Assembly (NCBI GenBank): GCA_021797895.1 | Contig: JAJZYW010000004.1 | Location: 1-33,502, forward strand | DNA length: 33,502 nt | Direction of reading: 5' to 3' | Source of the DNA: Microcaldota archaeon | Lineage (GTDB): Archaea > Micrarchaeota > Micrarchaeia > Micrarchaeales > Micrarchaeaceae | In this document: in pieces, positions 25,247 to 33,502 of the stretch | Position numbering within the stretch: the first letter of the stretch is position 1 | Layout: every line of letters starts with the position of its first letter | Notes under the pieces: model-generated | Told to the model about the DNA's origin: nothing | Seen by the model: only the letters and a program-made list of their open reading frames with translations | Databases searched by the model: none | Made by a program: the position numbers and the translations under genes

Positions 25247-25741
25247 ATGCGCTTCTACGATGTTGTTGCGGACCCTGAGCTTGTAGGGTCAGGCATATGC
25301 AAGGAGATAGGCTTGGATCTCGTGTTCTTAGCTCCGGGGAAGGGCGAGCGCGGGATGCCAGATGCACCTGCATACCTGAGCGATGGGCGCAACGCGACCA
25401 CACTGCTGAAATCCGGGGCAAAATGCGCTGTTGCCGATGTGCTTGAAATACCTACCGATCTTCCCCAATATATGAAGGCAGAGGGCATACCAATCCTGGT
25501 GCCACTACACGGGATACTTGCTTCGGCATCTTTCGAGCGCGTGCGTCTCATAAGGAAAACTTCAAGGTTCTATAACGACATGCGCAAGTCCGGTGTTACA
25601 TGCATATTCGTTAGCATGGCAGCAAGCGCTGACTACCTACTTTCTAGGATGCAGCTCTCTTCGCTCTCATTGATGCTTGGCGGCGGAAGGGAAAAGGCAG
25701 TCGCTTCAAACGGCATGCTGCCATCAATTTTCGGCGATTGA
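25247..25741 (+). CDS. rnp3: Ribonuclease P protein component 3 (Rpp30-like, short)
   Basis: RFYDVVADPE start, Rpp30-like strand pattern, followed by the Pop5 gene. Confidence 0.65.
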   Translation: MRFYDVVADPELVGSGICKEIGLDLVFLAPGKGERGMPDAPAYLSDGRNATTLLKSGAKCAVADVLEIPTDLPQYMKAEGIPILVPLHGILASASFERVRLIRKTSRFYNDMRKSGVTCIFVSMAASADYLLSRMQLSSLSLMLGGGREKAVASNGMLPSIFGD

Positions 25742-25742
25742 A

Positions 25743-26048
25743 ATGATGCGCGACAAAAAGAGGTATGTGCTTATACGCTTCTCCCACGCGCAAAACGGGG
25801 ACCAGGAGCAGTTCAAGCGCGATTTTACTGCCGAGATGATGAAGGTGATGGGCCAGGCGGATTACGCACTCTCCAACCTACGCATAATAAGATTGTCAAG
25901 CTCGGAGATGGTAGTCCGGGTAAACCTCTCAACGCTTGAAAAATTCATTATATCCACGGCACTCGTAAGGCGCGTCTCGGGAGCTGAAATCGGACTTCTC
26001 ACCGTGCGCAATTCGGGATCGATAGCTGGCCTGTCAAAGGTTGCTTAA
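25743..26048 (+). CDS. rnp2: Ribonuclease P protein component 2 (Pop5/Rpp14)
   Basis: RDKKRYVLIRF.., RIIRLSSSEMVVRV. Confidence 0.82.
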   Translation: MMRDKKRYVLIRFSHAQNGDQEQFKRDFTAEMMKVMGQADYALSNLRIIRLSSSEMVVRVNLSTLEKFIISTALVRRVSGAEIGLLTVRNSGSIAGLSKVA

Positions 26049-26581
26049 TTTGTCGTCTTAGCGCTGAAAGCAGCTATCTTTGCTGTCAGCCATGGGTTGC
26101 TGCTGCTTGGAGCTTGGTTTGCCTGCGTATAGTTTATCCATATGTATCCTGTATACGGTGTCCCTATCTGCGTGGAACTGAACCTCGTTCCGTAAGACGT
26201 GTAGCATGGCATGCTTACATAAAACTTCTGCGAGTTTATTACCGTCCTTGCAGGCGAAGCAACGAAATCGTTGCGGGGGCTCGGCAGCCCTGCAGAACTC
26301 TCCAATGCTGTGCACGTAAACTCAAGGTTGTAAAGCGTCGTACCTGTGTCCTGGCCAAATTCTAACGTCACGATTCCATTGTACGAAAACGAAAGGTCTG
26401 TGCACACGTATCCGCTTTGCGATGTGCAGGAGCTGCTCGTCGTCGAGGAAGGGCTGAAAAGCCCAAGGACATAGAGGAGCCCCAAAGCGACTGCTATGAT
26501 GAGTATGGCCCAGCCGTAGGTCATCAGGTATTCCATAGCCGACTGAGAACGTTTAGAATGCTTATGTTCGGTCATATACAT
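26045..26581 (-). CDS. Secreted pilin-like protein with class III signal peptide
   Basis: KRSQSAMEYLMTYGWAILIIAVALGLLYVLGLF; start inferred at MYMTEH. Confidence 0.85.
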   Translation of the reverse strand: MYMTEHKHSKRSQSAMEYLMTYGWAILIIAVALGLLYVLGLFSPSSTTSSSCTSQSGYVCTDLSFSYNGIVTLEFGQDTGTTLYNLEFTCTALESSAGLPSPRNDFVASPARTVINSQKFYVSMPCYTSYGTRFSSTQIGTPYTGYIWINYTQANQAPSSSNPWLTAKIAAFSAKTTN

Positions 26582-26780
26582 AGCCGCCTGGTCACGCGAT
26601 TTACTCTCTGCTGTGTGATTATAGATAAAATGCACACTATTTAAATCTTCCCTCCCCCCTTCCCACATCGGCATAACGCACGGATCGGGCTGCGCAGAAA
26701 TACTTAAAGAACTTTCCATATAGATATATACACTGCTTTTCCCGCAGTTACTGCATAAGCTTGCAGGAGGGATTGATCAG

Positions 26781-27413
26781 ATGGAAACCAATACCGCTAG
26801 CGAACTTGAGAAGTTCATGGCTGAGAACAAGGGCAAGAGGAAATTCACGCAGAGCGTGGAGCTCGCCGTCAATTTCAAGGGCATAGACTTCAACAAGCCA
26901 GAGAACAGGCTCAACATGTCAATATCGCTCCCGAAGGGAAGGGGCAAGGAGAGCGCAGTCGCAGTATTTGCCGATGACGAGCGCATTATAGATGCAGCAA
27001 AGGAGACAGGTGCGAAGTTGATACCTTCATCGGAGCTGGAGCAGATAAGGAGCGACAAGGCAAGGATGACAGAGCTTCTTGATTATGACATGTTCGCGCA
27101 GCCGAGCCTCATGCCCCAGATTGCGAAGGCGCTCGGGCAGTTTCTCGGACCCAGGAACAAGATGCCAAGGCCTATAGTAGGTTCGGACGTCAAGGGCATA
27201 CTTGGAAAGGCAGGCGGCTCTGTTTCGATAAGGAGCAAGGGCAAGTACCTCCCAACGGTGCACTGCACTGTAGGCACCGAGTCAATGCCGGCAAACGACA
27301 TAGCGGCTAACGTGGACCAGGTTGTGTCCGACATATCGAAGAAGGTAGGGAAGCAGAACATAAAATCGGTATACCTAAAGCTCACAATGAGCAAGCCGAT
27401 AAAGATAATGTAG
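26781..27413 (+). CDS. rpl1: Ribosomal protein uL1
   Basis: GPRNKMPRPI, SIRSKGKYLPTVHCTVG. Confidence 0.95.
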   Translation: METNTASELEKFMAENKGKRKFTQSVELAVNFKGIDFNKPENRLNMSISLPKGRGKESAVAVFADDERIIDAAKETGAKLIPSSELEQIRSDKARMTELLDYDMFAQPSLMPQIAKALGQFLGPRNKMPRPIVGSDVKGILGKAGGSVSIRSKGKYLPTVHCTVGTESMPANDIAANVDQVVSDISKKVGKQNIKSVYLKLTMSKPIKIM

Positions 27414-27421
27414 GTGCCTTT

Positions 27422-28255
27422 ATGATTACAAAGCAGCAAAAGGAAAAGTTCGTCCAGGAAGGGTCAGCAGAGCTCAAAAAGTACAAGTCGGTCGGCATAC
27501 TTCGGCTGGACAAGGTCCCAGACATGCTGCTCCAGGAGACGAAGAACAGGCTCAGGGGAAAGGCGAGGTTCATCTCCGGAAGGAAGAACCTGCTCAAGAA
27601 GGTCCTTGAGTCGGACAGCAAGTCATCCAAGCTCCTCGACATGCTCGACGGGACATGCGCAATATTGCTGACGAACGAGGACCCGTTTGATCTTTTCTCT
27701 GAGTTCAAGGCAGGGTCCATAATGCTTCCGGCGAAGCCCAAGCAAAAATCTCCATCCGACATAACTATAGAGCCGGGCGAGACGACGCTGCAGCCAGGCC
27801 AGGCTGTAACTGAACTGAAGCAGGCAGGGATAGACGTGCAGATACAGAAGGGCAAGGTCGTGATAGGGAAAGGCAAGACAATAGTGAAGGCCGGTGAGAC
27901 GATTTCAACTGCGGTATCGAAGGCGCTGCATACGCTCAACATAAAGCCGATAGAGGCTTCGATACTCCCAAACGCTATCCTTTCAGAGGGTGTGCTTTTC
28001 AGGAGGGAAGTGCTCGGCATAGACCGCGACAGCACAGTTGCAGGCATAATGAAGAGCTTCCAGGAGGCTCTGGCGCTCTCTAAGTCTGCTGGCATAGTTA
28101 ACGCATACACGATAAGGGAGATGCTCTCGAAGGCTTTCAACGATGCTATGTACCTCAGCGTGGAGAGAAACATCTATACAAAGGAGACAATAGACAGGTT
28201 CATAGGGAAGGCCTCATCAGAGGCTTCGGCCCTGGACAGCATGATAAAGAAATGA
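27422..28255 (+). CDS. rplP0: Ribosomal protein uL10 (P0)
   Basis: GKARFISGRKNLLKKVLES, PAKPKQKSPSDITIEPGETTLQPG. Confidence 0.95.
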   Translation: MITKQQKEKFVQEGSAELKKYKSVGILRLDKVPDMLLQETKNRLRGKARFISGRKNLLKKVLESDSKSSKLLDMLDGTCAILLTNEDPFDLFSEFKAGSIMLPAKPKQKSPSDITIEPGETTLQPGQAVTELKQAGIDVQIQKGKVVIGKGKTIVKAGETISTAVSKALHTLNIKPIEASILPNAILSEGVLFRREVLGIDRDSTVAGIMKSFQEALALSKSAGIVNAYTIREMLSKAFNDAMYLSVERNIYTKETIDRFIGKASSEASALDSMIKK

Positions 28256-28273
28256 CGCTATAAAGGTGAAGTT

Positions 28274-28570
28274 ATGGAATATGTATACGCAGCGCTCCTG
28301 CTCAACGCAGCTGGCAAGGAGATAGACGAGAAGGGACTGATGGAAGTTGTCAAGTCCGCAGGAATAACGCCGGACGAGGCGCAGGCAAAGGCGGTCGCAT
28401 CCTCATTGAAGGGAGTGGACATAAAGGAGGTCCTGAAGAACGCACAGAGCGTACAGGCAGCAGCCCCGGCCCCGCAGCATGCAGCAGAGGCTCCAAAGCC
28501 GAAGAAGGAGGAGAAATCCGAAAAGACTGAGGAGGAAGCTGTCGGCGGACTTTCTGGTCTGTTTGGCTGA
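28274..28570 (+). CDS. rpl12: Ribosomal protein P1 (archaeal L12)
   Basis: MEYVYAALLLNAAGKEI, charged tail, GGLSGLFG end. Confidence 0.97.
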   Translation: MEYVYAALLLNAAGKEIDEKGLMEVVKSAGITPDEAQAKAVASSLKGVDIKEVLKNAQSVQAAAPAPQHAAEAPKPKKEEKSEKTEEEAVGGLSGLFG

Positions 28571-28701
28571 TCAGGCATGGCCCGGAGTCACGGGCCCAGC
28601 CTTGCTTCCGTCGTCTTTTGTATGCTGGGTTAATTCTAAATTAGAAGCTTATAAAAAGATGAACAGGAAACTGTATGATTAATGATGTTTGGTGTGATTA
28701 G

Positions 28702-29061
28702 ATGGACGTATGGGTAGACAAGCCAAAGTGCACCGGTTGCCATCATTGCTTCGATGTATGCCCGGTAGCCGTTTTCGAGATGAGGAGCAGGAAGGACCTG
28801 GCTGCGGCAAACGCGGACAACGCTCCCGAAGCGATGAAATGGACCGGCAAGTCAGAGCAGCAGGTAATAGACAAGTGGGGCAGCGTGCAGGACGGCCACA
28901 AGCATTTCGCTGACGAGAGCGACGGCACCAGCGGCGGCATATCCGTAGGCGTAAACGGTTCATCTTGCATACTCTGCCAGGCGTGCCTGATAGAGTGCGA
29001 AGGCGAATGCATACACATAACTGACGACACAGGTACGACATACCAGTCGGTATACAAGTGA
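28702..29061 (+). CDS. 2[4Fe-4S] ferredoxin with long inter-cluster insertion
   Basis: CTGCHHCFDVCP and CILCQACLIEC. Confidence 0.85.
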   Translation: MDVWVDKPKCTGCHHCFDVCPVAVFEMRSRKDLAAANADNAPEAMKWTGKSEQQVIDKWGSVQDGHKHFADESDGTSGGISVGVNGSSCILCQACLIECEGECIHITDDTGTTYQSVYK

Positions 29062-29120
29062 AAACGGCTTGCCCTGCAAGCCTTTTTATTCTTCTTTTTT
29101 CATATTCTATATAGCTAATT

Positions 29121-31802
29121 TTGGCAGTGTTTGGCATGATAAGCTATGCGGGCAAACCGTTCAGCGACGCCGAGAGCATGGCAGTGCTCAACCCTTACGT
29201 TAAGGACTGGTTCATGAAGAACTTCGGCGAGCTCACCCCTCCCCAGAAATACGCGTTCAAGCTTATAAGCGAGGGCAAGAACCTTCTCATAACCGCGCCT
29301 ACCGGGTCAGGGAAGACCATCTCGGGTTTCCTCTCTATAATAAGCAGGCTGTTCGACTATTCGCTTGAGGGAAAGCTCGAAGACAAGGTGTACTGCGTGT
29401 ACGTCTCCCCTCTCAGGGCGCTCAACAACGACGTATACAGAAACCTCACTGTGCCGCTGGAGCAAATATACGCTGAGATAGTCAAGGACAAAGGGGAAGA
29501 CATACTCAAGGGCAACATGCGCAAGGTCACGATAGGGGTAAGGACCGGCGATACGACACAGCAGGAGAGGAGGAAGATGCTGCTCAAGCCGCCCAACATT
29601 CTCGTTACCACGCCGGAAAGCCTCGCAATAATACTAAATTCAAGGAAGTTCATGGAACACCTTTCTGGTCTCGAATACGTGATAATAGACGAGCTTCATG
29701 AGCTCGCCAACAACAAGCGCGGGGTACACCTATCGCTTTCGCTTGAAAGGCTCAAGGAGGAGGTTGCGGGAAGGATATCGCTGATAGGTCTGGGCGCAAC
29801 TTTGTATCCTCTTGACGAGGCAGCCAAATTCCTCGTAGGCAGCGCCGCATCCTCAACCGAAGACTGCGTGATAGTGGATGCATCGTGGAGCAAGAAGCTC
29901 GACGTGGTGACCAGGAGCCCGGTAAGGGATCTAATATACACCGACGGGCAGAAGATTGAGGACGAAATGTACAAGATGGTCAACCAGATAATAAAAGAGA
30001 ACAAGTCTACGCTCATCTTTACCAACACGAGAAGCGGGACCGAACGAGTGGTCTTCAACCTCAAGAGGCGCTTCGGTTACGGGGAGGACATAGCCGCCCA
30101 CCACAGCTCGCTGTCCAGGGAATCGAGAATGGAGGTTGAGGACCTGCTCAAGAAGGGCGCCCTGAAATGTGCAGTATCGTCGACAAGCCTGGAGCTCGGC
30201 GTGGACATAGGCGCGATAGAGGACGTCGTGCAACTCGGTTCGCCGAAGAGCGTCACCAGGGCAATACAAAGAATCGGGCGCGCAGGCCACTCCTACAAGG
30301 CAACTGCAAAAGGGGAGATGATAGCGCTTGACAGGGACGACCTTGTCGAATGCACGATAATGCTTGACGCTGCGCTGAAAAAGCATCTGGATTCCTTCAA
30401 GGTGCCGGAAGCGCCGCTTGACGTGCTGGCGCAGCACATCATAGGAATGTCGATAACCAGAAAGTGGAACGTTGACGAAGCGTTCTCGCTTGTCAAGAAA
30501 GCTTATTCATACCGCGACCTCCCACGCAAGGATTTCGACGCGCTTCTCAATTACCTTGCAGGAAACTATGTTGGCCTGGAGAGCAGGAGGGTGTACGGCA
30601 AGATATGGTACGATGAGAAGGAGAGAATGTTCGGCAGGCGCGGCAAGATGGCGCAGGTCATATACATGCTCAATCTCGGCACAATACCTGACGAGGTAGC
30701 AATAAATGTCTTTGACCTGAGCAAGAAGTGGATTGGCAACATAGAGGAGGAATTCCTGACCAAGCTGAAGCCAGGAGACATCTTCACTCTGGGCGGCAGG
30801 CTGTACAGATTCGAATACGCGAAAGGGATGAAGTGCTTCGTATCCGAAGCCAAGACCAGCGCGCCAACCATACCGCCGTGGTTCTCAGAGCAGCTGCCGC
30901 TTAGCTTCGAGCTCGCTGAGGAGATAGGGAAGTTCAGAGGGAGCTTCGCATCAGTCATACGCGCCTCAATAAAGAAACGGAAGATATCAAGGGTGTCAAA
31001 GTCCACAAAAATGCCTACAGAGGTCAAAAATGCCCTGGCACAGCTGCCGATGGATGAAAACGCGAAGGACGCGGTCTTCAGGTATTTTCTCGAGCAAATA
31101 CTCTTCGCAAAGGAGGTGCCTAATGACAAGCTCATGCTTGTAGAGCAGACGCACGACATAGATGGCGGCAAGAACTACCTGGTGTTCCATGCGCTGTTCG
31201 GAAGGAGGGTGAATGATACCCTTTCCAGGCTTTTCGGCATAATATTGGGCGAGATGCTCGACATGGACGTCGGCATACTGGTCGGAGACAACGGTTTCAT
31301 GCTTGAACTCGAACGGGAATCAAGGCTCTCCCAAAAGGCGATGAAGGAGCTTTTTTCCAACGTGCTCTCGTCAGACATCGTATCAACGATAAGGCTCAAC
31401 ATACGCAAAACTGAGATGATGAAGAGGCGTTTCAGGCATGTTGCAGGCAGGAGCTTTATGATACTGAAGAATTACAAGGGCTGGAAGATAAGCGTTGGAA
31501 GGCAGCAGGTCAACTCGCAGCTGCTCCTCAACGCCGTTGAGGAAATAGACCCGGACTTCCCGGTACTAAAGGAGACGTACCGCGAAGTAATGGAGGACGT
31601 GATGGACGTGCCGAGAGCTAAGGAGGTTGTCGAGCGCCTTTCGAAAGGATCGCTCAAGTACAAGTTCATAATCACTCCAACGCCCTCGCCGTTCGCGCAC
31701 AAGACGCTCACGTTCGGCCATGCTGACGTGATAATGATGAAGAACAAGCACGACTACCTAAAAGAGCTCAACCGCCTTGTACTGAAACGGATAAACGGAT
31801 GA
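29121..31802 (+). CDS. lhr: Lhr-like ATP-dependent helicase
   Basis: ITAPTGSGKTISGFL, DELHE, SSTSLELGVDIG, QRIGRAGHS. Confidence 0.95.
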   Translation: MAVFGMISYAGKPFSDAESMAVLNPYVKDWFMKNFGELTPPQKYAFKLISEGKNLLITAPTGSGKTISGFLSIISRLFDYSLEGKLEDKVYCVYVSPLRALNNDVYRNLTVPLEQIYAEIVKDKGEDILKGNMRKVTIGVRTGDTTQQERRKMLLKPPNILVTTPESLAIILNSRKFMEHLSGLEYVIIDELHELANNKRGVHLSLSLERLKEEVAGRISLIGLGATLYPLDEAAKFLVGSAASSTEDCVIVDASWSKKLDVVTRSPVRDLIYTDGQKIEDEMYKMVNQIIKENKSTLIFTNTRSGTERVVFNLKRRFGYGEDIAAHHSSLSRESRMEVEDLLKKGALKCAVSSTSLELGVDIGAIEDVVQLGSPKSVTRAIQRIGRAGHSYKATAKGEMIALDRDDLVECTIMLDAALKKHLDSFKVPEAPLDVLAQHIIGMSITRKWNVDEAFSLVKKAYSYRDLPRKDFDALLNYLAGNYVGLESRRVYGKIWYDEKERMFGRRGKMAQVIYMLNLGTIPDEVAINVFDLSKKWIGNIEEEFLTKLKPGDIFTLGGRLYRFEYAKGMKCFVSEAKTSAPTIPPWFSEQLPLSFELAEEIGKFRGSFASVIRASIKKRKISRVSKSTKMPTEVKNALAQLPMDENAKDAVFRYFLEQILFAKEVPNDKLMLVEQTHDIDGGKNYLVFHALFGRRVNDTLSRLFGIILGEMLDMDVGILVGDNGFMLELERESRLSQKAMKELFSNVLSSDIVSTIRLNIRKTEMMKRRFRHVAGRSFMILKNYKGWKISVGRQQVNSQLLLNAVEEIDPDFPVLKETYREVMEDVMDVPRAKEVVERLSKGSLKYKFIITPTPSPFAHKTLTFGHADVIMMKNKHDYLKELNRLVLKRING

Positions 31803-31806
31803 GAGG

Positions 31807-32547
31807 ATGATGCTTACCAAGGATATAGAGCTTCCTGAAGGGCTCCCCGTAGCTCACATGAGGAGCCTGTCCTCGATAGTCATATCTGATCTCCACCTCG
31901 GATACGAGGGCATGATGGCAAGGAACGGCGTTCTCTCGCCAAAGATAAATCTTCTTCGGATAAAGAAAACTATCTCAAAGGCGCTCGACGCCACGGGTGC
32001 CAACCGCGTAATAGTAGACGGCGACATAAAAAACGAATTCTCGAAGGTTGAAATGGAGGAATTCAACGAGCTGTACGATTTCATAACCTACGTCAAGTCC
32101 ACCGGCGCAGAACTTGTACTGATAAAGGGAAACCACGATAATTTTGTGGAGAGGTACGGAAATGCCTTCGGCTTGAAGATATACAGGCAGGAGGCTGCAT
32201 TCGGCGAATACCTGTTCTTCCACGGAGAGGAAATGCCGGGCAGCAGCGCCAGCATCAAGACTCTCGTGATGGGCCATGAGCATCCTGCCATAGGCGTGTA
32301 CAACAAATCCGACAGGAAGGAGAAGCTCAAGTGCTTCCTGTACGGAAAATACATGCGTTACAATCTGCTTGTACTTCCAGCAATGAACTACTTCTCCACA
32401 GGTACTGAGGTGAACATGGAGCCAAAGGGCAATCTTCTGGCTCCGATATTCAGGAAGCTCGATGTGGACTCGATGAGGGCTATAGCCATAGGCTACGGCT
32501 CAACCGAGGATTTCGGCAAGGTGGGCAGGCTTCGCAACCTTGCATAA
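31807..32547 (+). CDS. Lhr-associated metallophosphoesterase
   Basis: ISDLHLGYE, VDGDIKNEF, IKGNHDN, MGHEHP. Confidence 0.92.
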   Translation: MMLTKDIELPEGLPVAHMRSLSSIVISDLHLGYEGMMARNGVLSPKINLLRIKKTISKALDATGANRVIVDGDIKNEFSKVEMEEFNELYDFITYVKSTGAELVLIKGNHDNFVERYGNAFGLKIYRQEAAFGEYLFFHGEEMPGSSASIKTLVMGHEHPAIGVYNKSDRKEKLKCFLYGKYMRYNLLVLPAMNYFSTGTEVNMEPKGNLLAPIFRKLDVDSMRAIAIGYGSTEDFGKVGRLRNLA

Positions 32548-32658
32548 GGCTTAATTCTCCCTGTCGAGCAGCGCCCCGCGCATGCCCCAGCTACAAGGAT
32601 AAAGAATCCTGTTGCAAAATATTAAGAATTCTAGATCTGATAATACACAGGTGGTAAA

Positions 32659-32838
32659 ATGAAGCACGAGGAAAAAATTGAACTTATGAAGCGCATGCAT
32701 AGCAAGCTCCTCCAAAACATAGATATGTCGCAAAGCATCGGGCTTGACGAGGAGAAGAGAGCGAAACTGGAGGCCGCCCATGAGAAGATAAAGGGCTATC
32801 ATTTCGTGCTGCAGAAGGAAAACTCAGATAAATCTTAG
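32659..32838 (+). CDS. Small 59-aa helical protein (missing from ORF track)
   Basis: MKHEEKIELMKRMHSKLLQNIDMSQSIGLDEEKRAKLEAAHEKIKGYHFVLQKENSDKS*; GGTGG upstream. Confidence 0.6.
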   Translation: MKHEEKIELMKRMHSKLLQNIDMSQSIGLDEEKRAKLEAAHEKIKGYHFVLQKENSDKS

Positions 32839-33500
32839 AAGAACCATGGGAATATGTTCACTATGAGCCCGATTAGCACTATTGCTGTTATCGCGCTTAC
32901 AAATCTCTGATTTTTGAAGTTCGTCTTGTATATTCTCCACCCGTCGAGCGAAGGCAGCGGAAGGAGGTTTACCACCCCAACCAGAAAATTGAGTAGGAAG
33001 GAAAGCGATACAAACGTGTAGATGAAGTAAAGCGCTGAAGCTGCGACTCCAGGATTCACTGCTGATTCCTGCTCAAGATCAACTCCTATCAAGCCCAGCG
33101 TCGAAGTGGAGTTAAGCGGCTTTGCCACGAAAGAGAAGCTCCCCTTATTTGTAGTTATAGCGACTGTCTGCCCCGGCCTGTCCTTTGATGCAACACCCTC
33201 CAGCTGGGCGATGCTGGAGACGTGCACTCCGTCCCATGACGTTACCTGCGACCCTACTGGAACTATTCCATTTGCTGGGAAGCCTGGTATTGTTGCCGCA
33301 ACTACAATAACGTCGTGCGTTATGTAGGGCAGGACGTAATAGAAAAGCAGGACTACAAATACGAAGAAGACAAGCATCGCTATGAAGTTCGCCGATATTC
33401 CAGCAGCAAAGATCTTTGTCTGCTTCATGCTGTCGAGCTTTACCACTTCCTTCTCCTCAGGCTCAACAAAAGCCCCCATGGGTATAACGCCAAGTATCAC
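32835..33500 (-). CDS. M50 site-2-protease-like membrane protease, partial at window edge
   Basis: PDZ-like segment and NLLPLPSLDG motif. Confidence 0.88.
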   Translation of the reverse strand: MILGVIPMGAFVEPEEKEVVKLDSMKQTKIFAAGISANFIAMLVFFVFVVLLFYYVLPYITHDVIVVAATIPGFPANGIVPVGSQVTSWDGVHVSSIAQLEGVASKDRPGQTVAITTNKGSFSFVAKPLNSTSTLGLIGVDLEQESAVNPGVAASALYFIYTFVSLSFLLNFLVGVVNLLPLPSLDGWRIYKTNFKNQRFVSAITAIVLIGLIVNIFPWFF

Positions 33501-33502
33501 CA

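Noticed and set aside
27382-28173. 263-aa minus-strand ORF over uL10
   Set aside because: Shadow of a ribosomal protein gene; Ser/Phe/Leu-rich composition.
1-33502. CRISPR array, cas genes, toxin-antitoxin or defence island
   Set aside because: No regularly spaced repeats and no recognisable cas, nuclease or TA proteins in any frame.

Overview
Archaeal chromosomal window, probably Micrarchaeota/ARMAN-like DPANN (inference from QSAMEYLMTYGW pilin-type signals, MCM/Orc1/PriL, aIF2-beta/aIF1A and TATA-box promoters). Mostly dense housekeeping genes: MCM, MetRS, eS8, uL1-uL10-P1, Orc1/Cdc6, aIF2-beta, aIF1A, RNase P proteins, Lhr helicase with a metallophosphoesterase, tRNA-Pro(CGG), tRNA-Ser(GCU). 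A complete SRP (7S) RNA gene, absent from the ORF track, could be folded by hand at complement(22817..23111). Observations most worth a second look: (1) two tandem promoter/11-codon-minigene/T-tract units downstream of mcm; (2) a human-MTH1-like NUDIX domain fused to a MetRS-type tRNA-binding OB domain, convergent with a MetRS lacking that domain; (3) two covarying IS605/omega-RNA-like hairpins with no tnpB, one in the apparent eS8 5' leader; (4) an SRP RNA with no visible helix 6 5' of helix 8 and an extra hairpin 3' of it; (5) a PriL whose C-terminus looks PriX-like rather than Fe-S-like; (6) an NRAMP-family transporter with altered metal-site motifs; (7) an AT-rich strip (about 18.0-19.5 kb) with frameshifted gene remains. 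All calls are by reading; no searches were run.
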